Origin: Tricholoma matsutake
Lineage: Eukaryota > Basidiomycota > Agaricomycetes > Agaricales > Tricholomataceae
Reading direction: 5' to 3'
Length of the DNA: 64,000 bases
Assembly (NCBI GenBank): GCA_026075535.2
Contig: AP026549.1
Location: 4,464,001-4,528,000, forward strand
The notes below the pieces were generated by a model. It was not told where the DNA came from. It saw nothing but the letters and a program-made list of their open reading frames with translations, and did no database searches. A program made the position numbers and the translations under genes. Within the stretch, counting starts at the first letter, position 1; each line of letters opens with the position of its first letter. Of this stretch, positions 1 through 11,273 are shown piece after piece.

Positions 1-440
1 GCATCACATGCCCAATCAGTCAGGGATGTCTGTTCGGCTCCTGGGCTCTTGGCCATGGGTGCAATCATGCCAAGCCAAACTGCCACGCTGGCAGTTTGCT
101 TGCATCCCCTGGCATCCTCATCTCTCTCTCTCTCTCCCTCTTCTCTTCCTGTCTGTGCCTGGTTATGAATGGTTGGGCATATTAACTGAGCCATCCAGCC
201 TCTAAAGTGGGAGCCCCTGGGTGGCAAGGCTCCATGTTGCCCTCCATTTCTTCCTGTTTCTCCCTTGTTCTCTCTGTTTCTCTTGTTTCCTGCTCATTCA
301 TTGTTCCACGCTGATCTTGTGTCCCCCCAATTGTTGGAACTGCCCTTGGATCAGCTCACGATTCAGCAATCAAGGTCATTGGCCAATGTCTCATACTGCT
401 CCCAGCCTGTTTTGATGCAAACCCCTCTGACTCTTTCAAC
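1..440. other. Left flank of MULE insertion, no confident gene
   Basis: This is pyrimidine-rich, CpG-poor transposon-type sequence with a (ct)n run near 120-145. A perfect 10-bp hairpin with a 3-nt loop lies at 76-98. Open frames here have no recognisable family and seem to belong to the same degenerate ORF that resumes after 1559. The last nine bases (432-440) are the left copy of the target duplication of the next element. Confidence 0.4.
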
Positions 441-850
441 AGTGAATGCTATTCACCCAGCACTTTCTTCACAACACATGATTTTCAGGAACAGCCAAAG
501 TTGAACTTGGGCTTTGTTTACTGGACAGCATCACACAGCAAGGGAGACCACTATGCTCCCTCTTTAGTTTGGGCACCTCAAGAATGTGCTTTGGACAATT
601 ATATGTTCTATGTAAATAGCTGGTCTATTTCTGTTTGCATCAAAGTTGGTGGTTGTGTGATTTTGATGAACCTTTTGCACAAATAGCCATGAATCTTCTG
701 CAAGCCATATCTCAACAACCAGGCCACATGATCTTGTAGTAAAATTTTTACTAGTAATTGAACTCTAGAGCACTGTGTAATTTGCTTATGTTTTGATTGA
801 GTTTTGAAAGAGTGAGTTTGAGTCCAGCCAAAAAGGTGTGTGCAAGTAAT
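441..850 (+). repeat. Left terminal inverted repeat of the MULE element
   Basis: The sequence 441-850 is repeated in reverse complement at 1137-1549 with few mismatches and small indels. Confidence 0.85.
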
Positions 851-1136
851 GTTTCAAGTGCCATGAGTCATGCAGATAATCTGAGGGATGTAGATTGTCT
901 AGAGTAGTGCATATTGGAATACCCTATGAAATTTGAGATTATAGACCACTGTGGCCACTGTCAACTCTCAACTTCAAGTCAAGGAAGCAGTGATGAGACC
1001 TTGTCAGCATCATCAGGGAGTGGCTGACCACAACAGCACATAACCTGAAAGTCTTTGTATTGGGTAGCATTTAATACTCTATCCATGAATGTCTCCAACT
1101 CTCAGCTTAATTTTTCTGACCATTAGTTCTTGACAT

Positions 1137-1549
1137 ATTACTTGCACACACCTTTTTGGCTGGACTCAAACTAACTCTTTCAAAACTCAACCAAAAAATA
1201 AGCAAATTACAAGGTGCTCTAGAGCTCAATTACTAGTAAAAAATTTACTACAAGATCATGTGGCCTGGTTGTTGAGATATGGCTTGCAGAAGATTCATGG
1301 CTTATTTGTTTCCAAAAGATTCATCAAAATCACACAACCACCAACTTTGATGCAAACAGAAATAGACCAGCTATTTACATAGAGCATATAATTGTCCAAA
1401 GCACATTCTTGAGGTGCCCAAACTAAGGAGGGAGCATAGTGGTCTCCCTTGCTGTGTGATGCTGTCCAGTAAACAAAGCCCAAGTTCAACTTTGGCTGTT
1501 CCCAAAAATCACATGTTGCAAAGAAAGTGCTGGGTGAATAGTATTCACT
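1137..1549 (-). repeat. Right terminal inverted repeat of the MULE element
   Basis: This is the reverse-complement partner of 441-850. It ends exactly at the right copy of the 9-bp target duplication. Confidence 0.85.
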
Positions 1550-1562
1550 TCTTTCAACCTCT

Positions 1563-3210
1563 TTCTGCTCCTCACCCTTGCCACTGCTGCCACCATGATC
1601 ACCATAGCCATCTCCACCATTGTGTCAGCTGATGGTCTTCCTGAGCATTGTGCCAAGTGCATGTGTTTTTCCCTCAACATTCCTCCCTGCTTACGTGGCT
1701 GCCACTGCTGTTTCTGCCGACTTTCCCATGACTATTGAGCTCCCATTCCCTGGTGAGTTCATTTATGGCAAGTTCCAGGTCATCTACAAAACCCTGTGGG
1801 CTCTCGCTTCATGCTTGTGAAAACCAACTAATGCCTTTTGATATGTTTTTAGCAAGGGGAGCAAGCCTCACCTCAAAGCTCTCTGCAAATGGTTCAAGCT
1901 GCCCCACAGTGTGCTGAACAAAGCAGTGCTCATTGTATGTGTATGCCTGAAGGAGTTCAGTCAGCACAAGGAGAAATGGCAAAGGTATGTGATTGCTTCC
2001 ACATGTCATCCTCCCTCCCTAACCTGTCACCTAGCATTATTCCTGGAGCCCACCATGGTCCTCACAGTGGCACAAAGAACACCAGCACAAAAAAATCAGC
2101 TCAGCATTGTGTTGCACTTTTTCCTCCACCCAATGCCACTGACTCAGCACCAGCAGTGGATACCACTGCACACAGCAGGAGATCGAGAACATCCTCCCCT
2201 GGGTGAGGATCTGTTCTCTCATCTTCTCCATCTACTCATGAGCTGCTACAGGCAAAGATGATAGGTGTGATGTACCTGTATCTGCCCCTATGCACGTCCA
2301 CGATGGTCACCTGTGTTGTGCCTGCCATGCCAGCACTGGTCACTGCCCCTGCTGCTGCTCCTGCTGACAGTGACATCCATGCAAAAATGTTCCAGATGCT
2401 GCAAGAGATCCTCCTCCATGTCAACACCTGTGGACAACAGTGCCTGGGTACCCTCTATTCCTCTAGCTGCCATTCAGCCTCCTGTGTCAGGGCTGACTGA
2501 CCTGCCATTTCTCAGCTCTCTCTCACTCCCTCTCCTGCCTGCCCCACCTCTCGGTCCCATTGCTAAGAGCAATGGCAAGCCTGGAAAGGCAGCTGATGTC
2601 TGCACCATCATGCTTGGCAATGGCCCAGAGCTCAAGCTCCCTCTTGCTGAGATACCTGATCCACCTGCAGTGTCTTTCATTGACAACATTTCCCAGCTGA
2701 ACCAAATGTGGAATGACACCTTGATCCACTGGCATGATGGTGTGAGGACTCGTGGCTGCACATTTGAGGCCAAGCTATCGCTCTCAGCCACTGGCCTGTG
2801 GTGTACAAGTACTCATGGGCACCTACATGGAAGGGGATCAAGGGCAAGTTCTTCAAATGGAAGGTAAGCAATGATATCATGGCTCTGACAGGCACTTTAC
2901 ACTGATGTGTGTTGTCCTTGCCCAGGTGCTTGTACACCACTTCCATCGAGGTTCACCCCAAGAGTTCTGGTCAGAGTTCACTACCTCTGCTGGAAAGCTG
3001 CTCTCATATATGGTGATTGTCAGGCAGCTCCAGAAACAGCATGAGGCAGCAGATCTGGTCTTTGTGGAGAAGGCATGGGAGGAGTATGGGAACAGGTTCA
3101 ACAATGTATTCTCATATTGTGGCCATGGCTCGGAGCAGGTGGTGATGTCAAAGATGTCTGATATTGTGAAGCACTACTGTAGGCTCCACAACCTTCCCTC
3201 CCTCGAGTAG
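1563..3210 (+). pseudogene. Degenerate transposon-associated hypothetical gene
   Basis: Coding-like sequence continues in several frames from about 1563 to a TAG at 3208-3210. The best-preserved parts are a stretch ending WKGIKGKFFKWK just before a GTAAGC donor at 2863, and the last exon 2926-3210, which opens VLVHHFHRGSPQEFW and ends after an acceptor CAG at 2925. Upstream pieces (TIELPFPGEFIYGKF near 1730, ELKLPLAEIPDPP near 2630) are separated by frameshifts and stops. The pattern resembles an unnamed hypothetical family met beside transposons in Agaricomycetes, but I cannot name the domain. The MULE element at 441-1549 interrupts its upstream part. Confidence 0.45.
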
Positions 3211-3336
3211 AATAGCTGTTATGTTGATTGAGATTCCCTGCATTCAATAACCTACACACTGCTTAATTGTAGTAGGTAGATAGGTAGATACATTGTTACA
3301 TAGCATAGGCTTGAGCAATACAATACAAGTTGTCTT

Positions 3337-4673
3337 TCATGCACAGTGGCAGGACCTACCACTGCTGAAGCATTTCTTTGCTGGTGTTAGGTGGGGGTCT
3401 GTCAGGTCCTCTTGCCTCTCAGTTGGGTTGTCATTCCATGATATGAGATACTTGATGATTGTCAGGTTGGTGAACTCTGTGCTCCACCCACCCAACTTGC
3501 AGATAGTTCTCAGTGACCAGTGTTTGTATGATGCAAAATACTGGCAGCCTCCATGATGGAAGGAGTGGGTGCCATATGGGGATGGATCAATGTTCACATC
3601 CAGCAAATTGTTACAGAACATCTCCAAGAATGTATCTGAGGTCTACATGAATCAAGCTGAGCTTACAATAAATGGTTGGAGGTTGTCCAAGCCTCACCAT
3701 TGGCTTCTCTGTCACTCTGTCACTCACATCCATCCAGTGGAATAGGTAGCAAGTTTGAATTTCACTCACACTGATCCAGTCAGCCAATGCTCATACAGTA
3801 CAGAGGTAGGCATCATCGTTTAGCTGGAGATGGAGATGAAAAGGCTTTATCTCTGTGGATGTGATGAGTCTGGCTGAAAACAAGGTCTGAAACCATCCAA
3901 CCTACCTCCAAACTGATGGGTCTTTTGATATGGCAGTGTGAGGGTGACAAGAGTTCCCTCTATCTTTATGTGTGACATCTTTATCTTCAGCACCTCATCA
4001 ACTCGAAGCATGCACCAGAAGGCAAGGTAAAAGGCTGCAGCAAGCAAATGGCAGGTGCAGCCACCCCCCCATTTATCAGCAGTCTTCTTGCTGTGTGAGC
4101 CAGGTGCATAAGCTGGAATCTCTCTGTTCTCTGGCTGATGATTGATGTTGTGAAGCTTCTCAAGGATTTCCTGGCAGCAACTTCATTGTAAACTTTGGTA
4201 CCACCCTGGACATAGTATTAGCTTACAGGCGTGATTGCATGAGCACTCATAGTTGTCTCCCCTGCTCATACCTGTTGGACAAATTGTGGTGGGTGGCTTG
4301 GGGTAGCCATCAAGCTGTAACTAACACAGGAATGTGTCTGCTCAAAATCAAACTTTGTGTATTCATTGTGGGTGTTTTCAGAGACACCCTTTGAAGCATC
4401 TTGCAGTGTGCTCTGGAGCTGCCAAAAATCCTCAGCAATGTCAGCTTCCTGTTCATAGTCATCATCAGTATGAGTGGGCAGCCCCAAGGCCTCTTGTTCT
4501 CCATTGACATCATCTTCAATCTCTACAGGTGTAGGCTTCTCCCACCCATCCTTAGGTTCAATGGCATTCAGAACACCTGCAAAATTGGGGTTTTCAATCA
4601 AGGAATGGGTAGTTGCAGACATTGTGGCAGAGAGAGAGAGGGGGAAGGCAGAGGAGAGAGGGGCAGGAAGCAA
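3337..4673 (-). pseudogene. Crypton-like tyrosine recombinase, decayed
   Basis: Read on the minus strand, 4673-4266 gives an N-terminal part with ENTHNEYTKF, like the start of a core-binding domain. About 4180-3850 gives AFWCMLRVDEVLKI, the first catalytic Arg in its R-x-x-E setting, followed by LTLPYQKTHQFGG. 3627-3337 gives YGTHSFHHGGCQYF and a WGGWS-like LGGWSTEF block. In active tyrosine recombinases the HSF motif continues with the second catalytic Arg (H-x-x-R); here it is His, so the enzyme would be dead. Frames are also broken between the blocks. DNA cutting and rejoining by a Crypton-type YR is the inferred ancestral role. The XPG-like gene lies just upstream on the same strand. Confidence 0.7.
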
Positions 4674-5999
4674 TAAATTTTAAGGAGACTGAACATGTAC
4701 ATGTTCCTATATACAAGTATAGTACTACTACAGAAAGAAGGGGAAAAGATGACAGGTTTGAAGATGTATCACAGCAAGGAGGTGAGATCGATGACCTCAT
4801 GTTTGATATAGGCTCCTGATGATGTGGCATGAGGCAGCTGCACACTGAAACACACTGGGTCTACACACCTTCAACAGCAGAAGAAGGCAATGAGGCCTGA
4901 GCAGCAGCAGCCTGTGGTTCCAAAGGTGCACCTGCAAGGAAACATGAGGAATTCAGCAATGAGCAGGACACAATATGAGACTGACCCTTCTTGTGTGACC
5001 TGAGTTCTGCTACACATTGTGGAAGGACATGCATGATGAGCATCAGTGGCAACATGGCATGCACATAAAATCCATCATTTATCCAGTCGCATACACTAGC
5101 CATTGTTGTTGTCGTGTCATGCTCACCCTGAATTGTGGCCAAGATCTGGTTGATCATGGGCCTTACCTTGAGGGTAACATGAATCTCAGGCAGGCACAAG
5201 CCAGGATAGTGGTTTTTGAGGACAGCAGAGCCAAAGATCGAGCAGTCAGGCACCACCAAGCCAGAATCCATTACTGAAGCAGCTTTGACAAGCTGATGGA
5301 CAGCATGGCCAGGGAAGACATATGATGCAAACCATCAGAGAATGCCACCAGCATTACCCCATACAAAGTTCTGCTCACAGAACAATGCAAGCGATGCAAA
5401 GTCAATGCCATGTGCAGGTACAAACACAGCAGGAGGGATCACATAAACAGTTGTGTGTGGAGCAAGGTAGAGCTGCACGATACCCAGATCTGGGAAATCT
5501 GTGGGGACCAAGTTGGCAAGCTTGGGCAGACATTTTGAGAGCTGATGTGAGGTGTTTGTTCACAGTTCCTCACAAAGAGCCAACACCACATTGTTGTTGG
5601 CATGGTTCTGGATGCCCTGGATGAGCATTGTGCTGAGCCCCACCTGTGCAAGTGCATAGTGTTTCAAGGTCCAGTCAACAGGACTGAAAAAAACCATAGG
5701 ACTGAACTGGACTGAACTTTTGTCCGGTCTTTTTTTCCATTGTGGTTGCCCACATTTAGGCTTGTTACAGTTGCTGGTTGCCTCATTTTGTAAATATTTG
5801 AAAACCATTTGAAAACCAGTTGCAATTGGTTGCAACTGGTCTTTGCATATTAGTATATACTGAAAAGTATCTACATTACAAAAAAATACAACTAATATAT
5901 ACTATTAATACTATCGATATTAAATATGTGGTATAGGAATGGGCCATGGGAAGGAAAAGCACTCATTTCATGAGTGCTTATATACCCCATGGCTGTGCA

Positions 6000-7459
6000 T
6001 AGTGTTTGAAAGTCCGGTCCGGTCCAGTTTTTTGCCCCCTTCAGGGTGCAACCACAGACTGGACCAGTTCATATATTTTAATATTTACCTGCAACCACAG
6101 ACTGGACCAGTCAGGACCACGTATCTAATACAAACTATAAACTAAACTAAGCTAGAAAAGATACCCCTCACAGGCAGGGGCCTGCAAGGGAGTAGATTTG
6201 TAGTAAATAAATATAAATCTAAGATAAATGTCCCCTGTTTGCAAGATATGCAAGAGGGTCACTGTATGTCATAATAAAAGAAGGGTAAACAAACACATGA
6301 GAGAGCACAGCGGGGGAAGACTCCATCACCCATTGCCACCCGCCATTGCGTTGCCCACCATTGCACTGCCCACCATTGCCACCTGTCATCCACCTTCATT
6401 TGCCACCTGTCGTCTGTCATCCATCACCCGCAGCATTGATATAGCTGGGTTGCCATTCATTTTCTCGACTGGTTGGGGTTGTAAATGGTGATTTACGATG
6501 TAGGGGGATGCTTACCTGTGCATGCCCCGCTGTATGGGCCTTCTGACAAGTTTAAACCTACAGAAGACAAAGTTATTAGTAAAAAAGAACAATCTGACAA
6601 TGAAAATAAACCTACTTTGGATGTTTTGAACACATAGAACCTTCGTGACGTGGCATGTTTGTTGTGGTTGAAGAAGCATGGGGGCGGTTAAGGTGGCCAT
6701 TTACAGAGTGTTGAGGGTGGTTGTTGCGTTGGTGGAGGTGGGGGTGTCGCATTGGTAGACCGCTGCTATGTCGTCATTGAGGATGACACCAACGATCCAC
6801 CCCGTGAGCAGTGGCTCGCAAGGCTGGATGGTGGTGTTGTGTTGTTCATCTTTATCGTTGTCTCTGTTGTCTCTGTTTGTTGGCCAGCCCGGTTGTCCAT
6901 TGTCACTAAAGATCCACCCCATGAGCAGGGGCTCATGAGGCTGGGGTTGGGTCATTGCTAAGTTAAAACCTATGAAAGAGGCAATCAAAAATGTTAGTAG
7001 TAAAGAGAAAAATGAAAAACAGAATGAAAGACTTAATTATTATGTGTTGGAGAGGGCTCCAACATGGGCGTCAGTTGTCAAACCCATAGAACATGCAGGT
7101 GTGGCACGGTTGCAGCCAAGGTGTTGCCGTTTGAAGTCGTTGAAGGGGCGTGGGGGTTGTCGATGTGGTGAGGGAAGGGAGTGGGTTGTTGTTGTTATTG
7201 TTGTTGTCGTGGAAGTTGATCAGTGATGGATTACATGTGATTGATTGATCACATACCTTAGCAACACATTAAAAGACTGGTTGCAGTCAGTTGCAGTTGG
7301 TTTTTGAGCAGTCTATTAATATATTTGATTGTGATAGACTGGCAACCGGGTAATCACCAGACCTTGGGCAACTGCAACTGAAAGTCCGGTTGCCATCAGT
7401 CTAGTTCAGTTGGGTTCACAGTCTTTTTTCGGTCCTATGCACCGGACTTTCAAACACTA
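6000..7459 (-). mobile_element. hAT non-autonomous element inserted in a sister copy
   Basis: It is bounded by TAGTGTTTGAAAGTCCGGT at 6000 and its reverse complement at 7459, with a perfect 8-bp duplication GCTGTGCA at 5992-5999 and 7460-7467. It is reversed relative to its host element: the left end carries the 3'-type terminus (GTCCAGTTTTTTGCCCCC). Inside are GAGCAGNGGCTC hairpins near 6800 and 6915. The insertion falls just downstream of the TATATA box of the host element. No coding potential was recognised. Confidence 0.88.
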
Positions 7460-7645
7460 GCTGTGCACGGACCATTTGGTTGTGCTTGCACCCCAAAAAA
7501 AGAAAGTGGCACCACTTGCCATACAATTCCCATGACCACCAACAACCCACAATGCCACTTCCTCTCTACCACCCCTCTCCATTCCCTCTCACTGCCAACT
7601 GCACCCACTGCCTACCTTAGAAACACCACACCTTAACCACAAAGT

Positions 7646-7689
7646 GGGCCCAAATGATGAGCTAGTGGTCGTTTGGGCCCCAAGTATGT
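7646..7689 (+). other. Hairpin abutting an intron-like 5' splice site
   Basis: GGGCCCAAA at 7646-7654 pairs with TTTGGGCCC at 7672-7680. A GTATGT motif starts 4 nt later at 7684. The same arrangement recurs in other hAT elements of the window. Confidence 0.6.
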
Positions 7690-7836
7690 TTTTTATTGTT
7701 CATTTCATCTTTTTTTCTACTAACAATACATTTCTTTTCATTTAGTTTTTTGCATCCCAAGCCCTGCCCCATGCCCCTCCCAATGCTGTACTGATGCCAA
7801 TGCCAGCCAACAGGATAGCAATAACATTGCAAAGTA

Positions 7837-7880
7837 AGCCCAAACAACACTAGTTAGTGTCGTTTGGGCTGTAGGGTATG
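7837..7880 (+). other. Second hairpin plus GTATG motif in the same element
   Basis: AGCCCAAAC pairs with GTTTGGGCT across 7837-7870, and the stem is extended by ACACTA/TAGTGT. GGTATG follows at 7875, then a pyrimidine-rich run with TACTAAC. Confidence 0.6.
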
Positions 7881-8032
7881 TTTTTTATGATTGATTTCCT
7901 GTGTTTACTAACTAACTAACTATTATTTCTTTGTTTTGGGTTCTTGCTTGTTCACAACGATGCCTACCTGTGCCCTACGCCACCACCATGAGCCTCTGCT
8001 CATGGGGCTGCAACGTTGGACAATGATGCCGG

Positions 8033-8178
8033 TGGAGTAGGGTGTGTGGGCACCTACTCCAGTAGTCACATGATCACCTAGCCAGTAGCCACCTGCATGT
8101 ACATAGTCACATCGTGTTTAGGCTATCACTATCAATGTCCCTGCCATAGCTATAGGCAGGAGACTTGCTATGTCTCCA
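8033..8178 (+). repeat. Left LTR (146 bp)
   Basis: This is a direct repeat of 19019-19164 with only a few differences, mostly C/T transitions such as GTCACATG versus GTCATGTG. Confidence 0.7.
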
Positions 8179-8344
8179 TCTTGGTGATGAGAGCATGATT
8201 TGACGCACCCACTGCTTCTTTGGTATATTTTCGGCACTCTAGCTTTTGATTCTCATGAGCCACGTCATAGTGCACCAAATTCTTGTCTACACCTGCTTCT
8301 CATTTTTAGCTCTTGAGTCTCTAGTTTCAGTCCCCAGCCCTAGT

Positions 8345-8432
8345 CTCACAGAACCAGCTCTTGGCTCACAGAACCAGATCCAGTTACCGGAACCACAGAA
8401 CCAGTTACACAGAACCAGCACCAGTCTCTCAG
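8345..8432 (+). repeat. ACAGAACCAG short tandem repeat
   Basis: About six imperfect copies of CACAGAACCAG precede the likely start codon at 8459. Confidence 0.6.
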
Positions 8433-9515
8433 TCTTTCATTCAGTTCTCACACTCAGCATGCCAGGTCCAGAACAGGGCAAACGAAGCAATAAGAAAAAG
8501 TGGCGTGAGAACACGTCTAATTTGAATGTGAATATCACCACCATAAACACTGTAATAATGGCATTGAATGCAACAGCTCCGAGTGTGACCATAGCTACAT
8601 CAACAACATTGCTACCTGATGTAACCACCATAACACCATCCACAAATGAAACAGCACCAAAAACAGCTTTGTATACAGCTCCACTACCTACTACAAGCAT
8701 CAGTACAGCTATGGTCACAACAAGCAACCCAAATGATGCCAGCAACATTGATACAGCCACAGCTGTGTTACCACCAGTTGACTCAACACCTGACACAAGC
8801 TCATTCACTTACAGCCACGAGGAAGTCCGCATACTGTTGGAAGAAGCAAAGCTTGATGGATGGCAGGAAGGATATGAGGAAGGAAGTAAGAAGTTAATGG
8901 AAGGCTCCAGGGATGGATATGAAGCATGACAGAACCTAGACCAGGGGAAGGAAGAACAGGCACGTAGTGAAGGACAGTTAAAGGGGTATGAATTTGGGAA
9001 GGATGAGGAGTGAGCAAAGTGGTTAGCGGAAGGACATGGGCCAGGGATGTGCATATCGGTGCAAGGACACACTGAAGAGACAGAAAAACACATGGAAGAT
9101 GATGCCTCAAAGGAAATGGACACTTGGAAACATGGCTACAGCCACTGTGTATTGATTGAGGAAGGCCATTGCATCGAAGGAGGCCAAAATAACTGCCCAG
9201 AATGACTTCAGCACCCAAACCACTCCCAGTACCACTGAAATGGCCATGCAAACCATTGCTGAACACCCCAATACTCCCATTGATGCTGTTATGTCACTGC
9301 TGATGATGCCAGCACAGCCCCCATCAACATTGACAACATCGTCAACAATGACCACCTTCCCTGCTTCAAACAAGCTCCCAACAGCTCATAAACAACGACA
9401 TTCGCTTCCAGACCTACCTACAGCACTCTACCCAGTTCCCCAGCCCTTCGTCGCACACCCTAAGCTGCCTGTTGCCACTGCCACCTCACAGCCAACAATG
9501 GCAGCCACTTCTGCC

Positions 9516-10500
9516 ACATAGGTAAGCTACATTGTATCGAATGATACGACCTATCGAACACATACATTGTATCGAATGATATGGGTTCGATGGACGCTGT
9601 TGAACTCACTATATAAAGTCACTATACTATATTAACCAATGACTACATTGTACACTGATTATTATACCTTACAATAGACATGCATTAGGAATGTAATACA
9701 GACATTAGTAACATTTGAAATGCAATGGGCACAGACACGGGCACAGACATGGGGACGGCCATGGGGATGGCCATGGGGATGGCCATGGCATCGCCATTGG
9801 GCATGGACACAATATTAACCTATGAATACTATTGACTTTCAATGGATGCCATCAAACTCACTATATATTTGTACATATTCTATTAATTAACCAATGACTA
9901 CATTACTACTTTACTTGCTGTACCATACAGATAGACATGCATTAAGAACATAGTACAGACATTAGTAATGTTTAAAATGCAATTGCAGGGAAGGGGACGG
10001 GGACGGGAATGGGGACAGGAGTGGGGATGGGAGCGGGACGGGAGCAGGGATGGGGACTATTGACTGTACACATTGTATTATCTGTTTCAATGGACGCCGT
10101 CAAACTCACTATATATTTGTACATACTCTATTAATTAATAAATGACTAAATTACTACTTTACTTGCTGTACTGTACAGATAGACGTCCATTAAGAAGATA
10201 GTACAGACATTAGTAATGTTTGAAATGCAATTGCAGGGAAGGGGACGTGGACTGGGATGGAGATGGGGATGGAGACAGGAGTGGGGATGGGGACAGAAAC
10301 AGGAGTGGGGACGGGGACAGAAATGGGAGCGGGGATGGGGACAGAGATGGGAGCAGGGACGGGGACAGAGATGGGAGCAGGGACAGGGACGGGGACAGGA
10401 ATGGGGAAGCAGCACTGACATCGGGGCTTGACAGGACCACAAAACCAATGATATTACTACAATGATGTGCATTAAGAACAGAATACAGACAAAAGCTACA
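9516..10500 (+). repeat. KDZ left subterminal inverted repeat region
   Basis: Blocks such as the ATTAGTAA / TGCATTAGGAATG / TATAGTGAGTT series occur here two to three times and reappear in reverse complement at 17030-17570. Two copies of the palindromic motif GTATC-N4-GATAC type (TTGTATCGAATGATA) lie at about 9531-9585. Confidence 0.75.
10233..10415. repeat. Degenerate hexanucleotide (GGGGAY-type) tandem repeat
   Basis: About 180 bp of GGGGACRGRRAT-like units. Related arrays occur at 9735-9790, 9985-10065 and, reversed, at 17060-17105. They create spurious repetitive open frames on both strands. Confidence 0.8.
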
Positions 10501-10543
10501 TAGATATATATATAATGAGTAAGGTATTAATTATCCTTCCACA

Positions 10544-11207
10544 TCACTGGGAATCGGCAGGGGGATTGGCCATAGCATCTGAGTGGGATGATGGCATAAT
10601 TTCTGAGAACCTCCTTTCAAATGATTTCAACTTATTTTCAACCCTTTCCTTCAAAATGGCATATGTTTTCAATGTTATATCTTGTTGTTTGAGCTTCTCC
10701 ACCTTGGCCATGTACAGACGATGACTGGCATCCTTGTACGATATGCCAAGCTGGTCTTGAAGGGCCTTCACTTCAGCATGGCAGCTCAACAACTCCCTGT
10801 CTGTCAAGTCCTTGTCATTCGCCAGTTGTTCAAAAGCCAGTTTGTTAGTTCCTGGAAATGTGATCAATAATACAACATTGAATGGGATGATACCCCACCT
10901 TGGCATGCATGCGACTCTCCTCTGGATCTATTGGGGTCATCTCAATTGATGCCCAGTAATTAAATATGGTGGGGAGAATGTCAGTCTTGAGTATTTGCAA
11001 TCGGGCAGCTTTTGATTCCTGAGATCAGAATCCATCTTTATAAGGCTCAATGATCTTCCGCTCTTCGACCATATATTGGCTCCCCTTCCAGTACCGTCTG
11101 TGTCCTGGGTTCTCTGATGGCTCAGGTGGCATTGGAGGGGATTGATGTGGAGGAAGGAATTGTTCTTGCCATTGGGTTTCACTTGTCATTTGGCATGAGG
11201 ATAACAT
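10544..11207 (-). pseudogene. KDZ-associated coiled-coil protein gene
   Basis: Transcribed away from the transposase. The start region at about 11189-11207 reads MTSETQWQEQF, then YMVEERKIIEPYKDGF, an in-frame TGA near 11025-11027, SQESKAARLQILKTDIL, and ESRMHAK. A GTGGGG...CCAG intron (about 10906-10858) follows, and the second exon runs LAFEQLANDKDLTDREL to a stop at 10544. The second exon is rich in Lys, Glu and Leu and should form a coiled coil (KVEKLKQQDITLKTYAILKE). The stop replaces an Arg codon context (CGA to TGA), so the gene is probably dead. Its position beside the transposase suggests an accessory role in transposition; no enzymatic motif is visible. Confidence 0.55.
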
Positions 11208-11273
11208 GAGGATAACATGAGGTCAATAGTACAATAAATAGCCCATCAATGCAATTGATTCCCCCCAGTCATC
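11208..11273. promoter_or_regulatory. Shared divergent promoter between the two KDZ genes
   Basis: Only about 66 bp separate the divergent starts. The stretch has a duplicated CATGAGGATAA/CATGAGGTCAA motif and an AATAAATAG run. Its promoter role is inferred from gene orientation. Confidence 0.35.

Larger units (their letters stand above)
441..1549. mobile_element. Non-autonomous Mutator-like (MULE) foldback element
   Basis: A 1.1-kb element with terminal inverted repeats of about 410 bp at 441-850 and 1137-1549, beginning AGTGAATGCTATTCACCC. It is flanked by a perfect 9-bp direct repeat TCTTTCAAC at 432-440 and 1550-1558. Very long inverted repeats plus a 9-bp target duplication are typical of the Mutator superfamily. 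The roughly 290-bp core (851-1136) has no long open frame, so the element cannot code for its own transposase. The two arms differ at only a few positions. Open frames of about 60 codons repeated in mirror image in the arms are a by-product of the repeat. Confidence 0.85.

Noticed and set aside
501..1489. Mirror-image 61-64 codon frames with near-identical proteins
   Set aside because: They are the two arms of the MULE inverted repeat, not two genes.
10216..10465. Open frames encoding DGDRNGSGDGDRDGS-like and WGRGQEWE-like repeats
   Set aside because: They are translations of the hexanucleotide tandem repeat in all frames and both strands, within the KDZ subterminal region.
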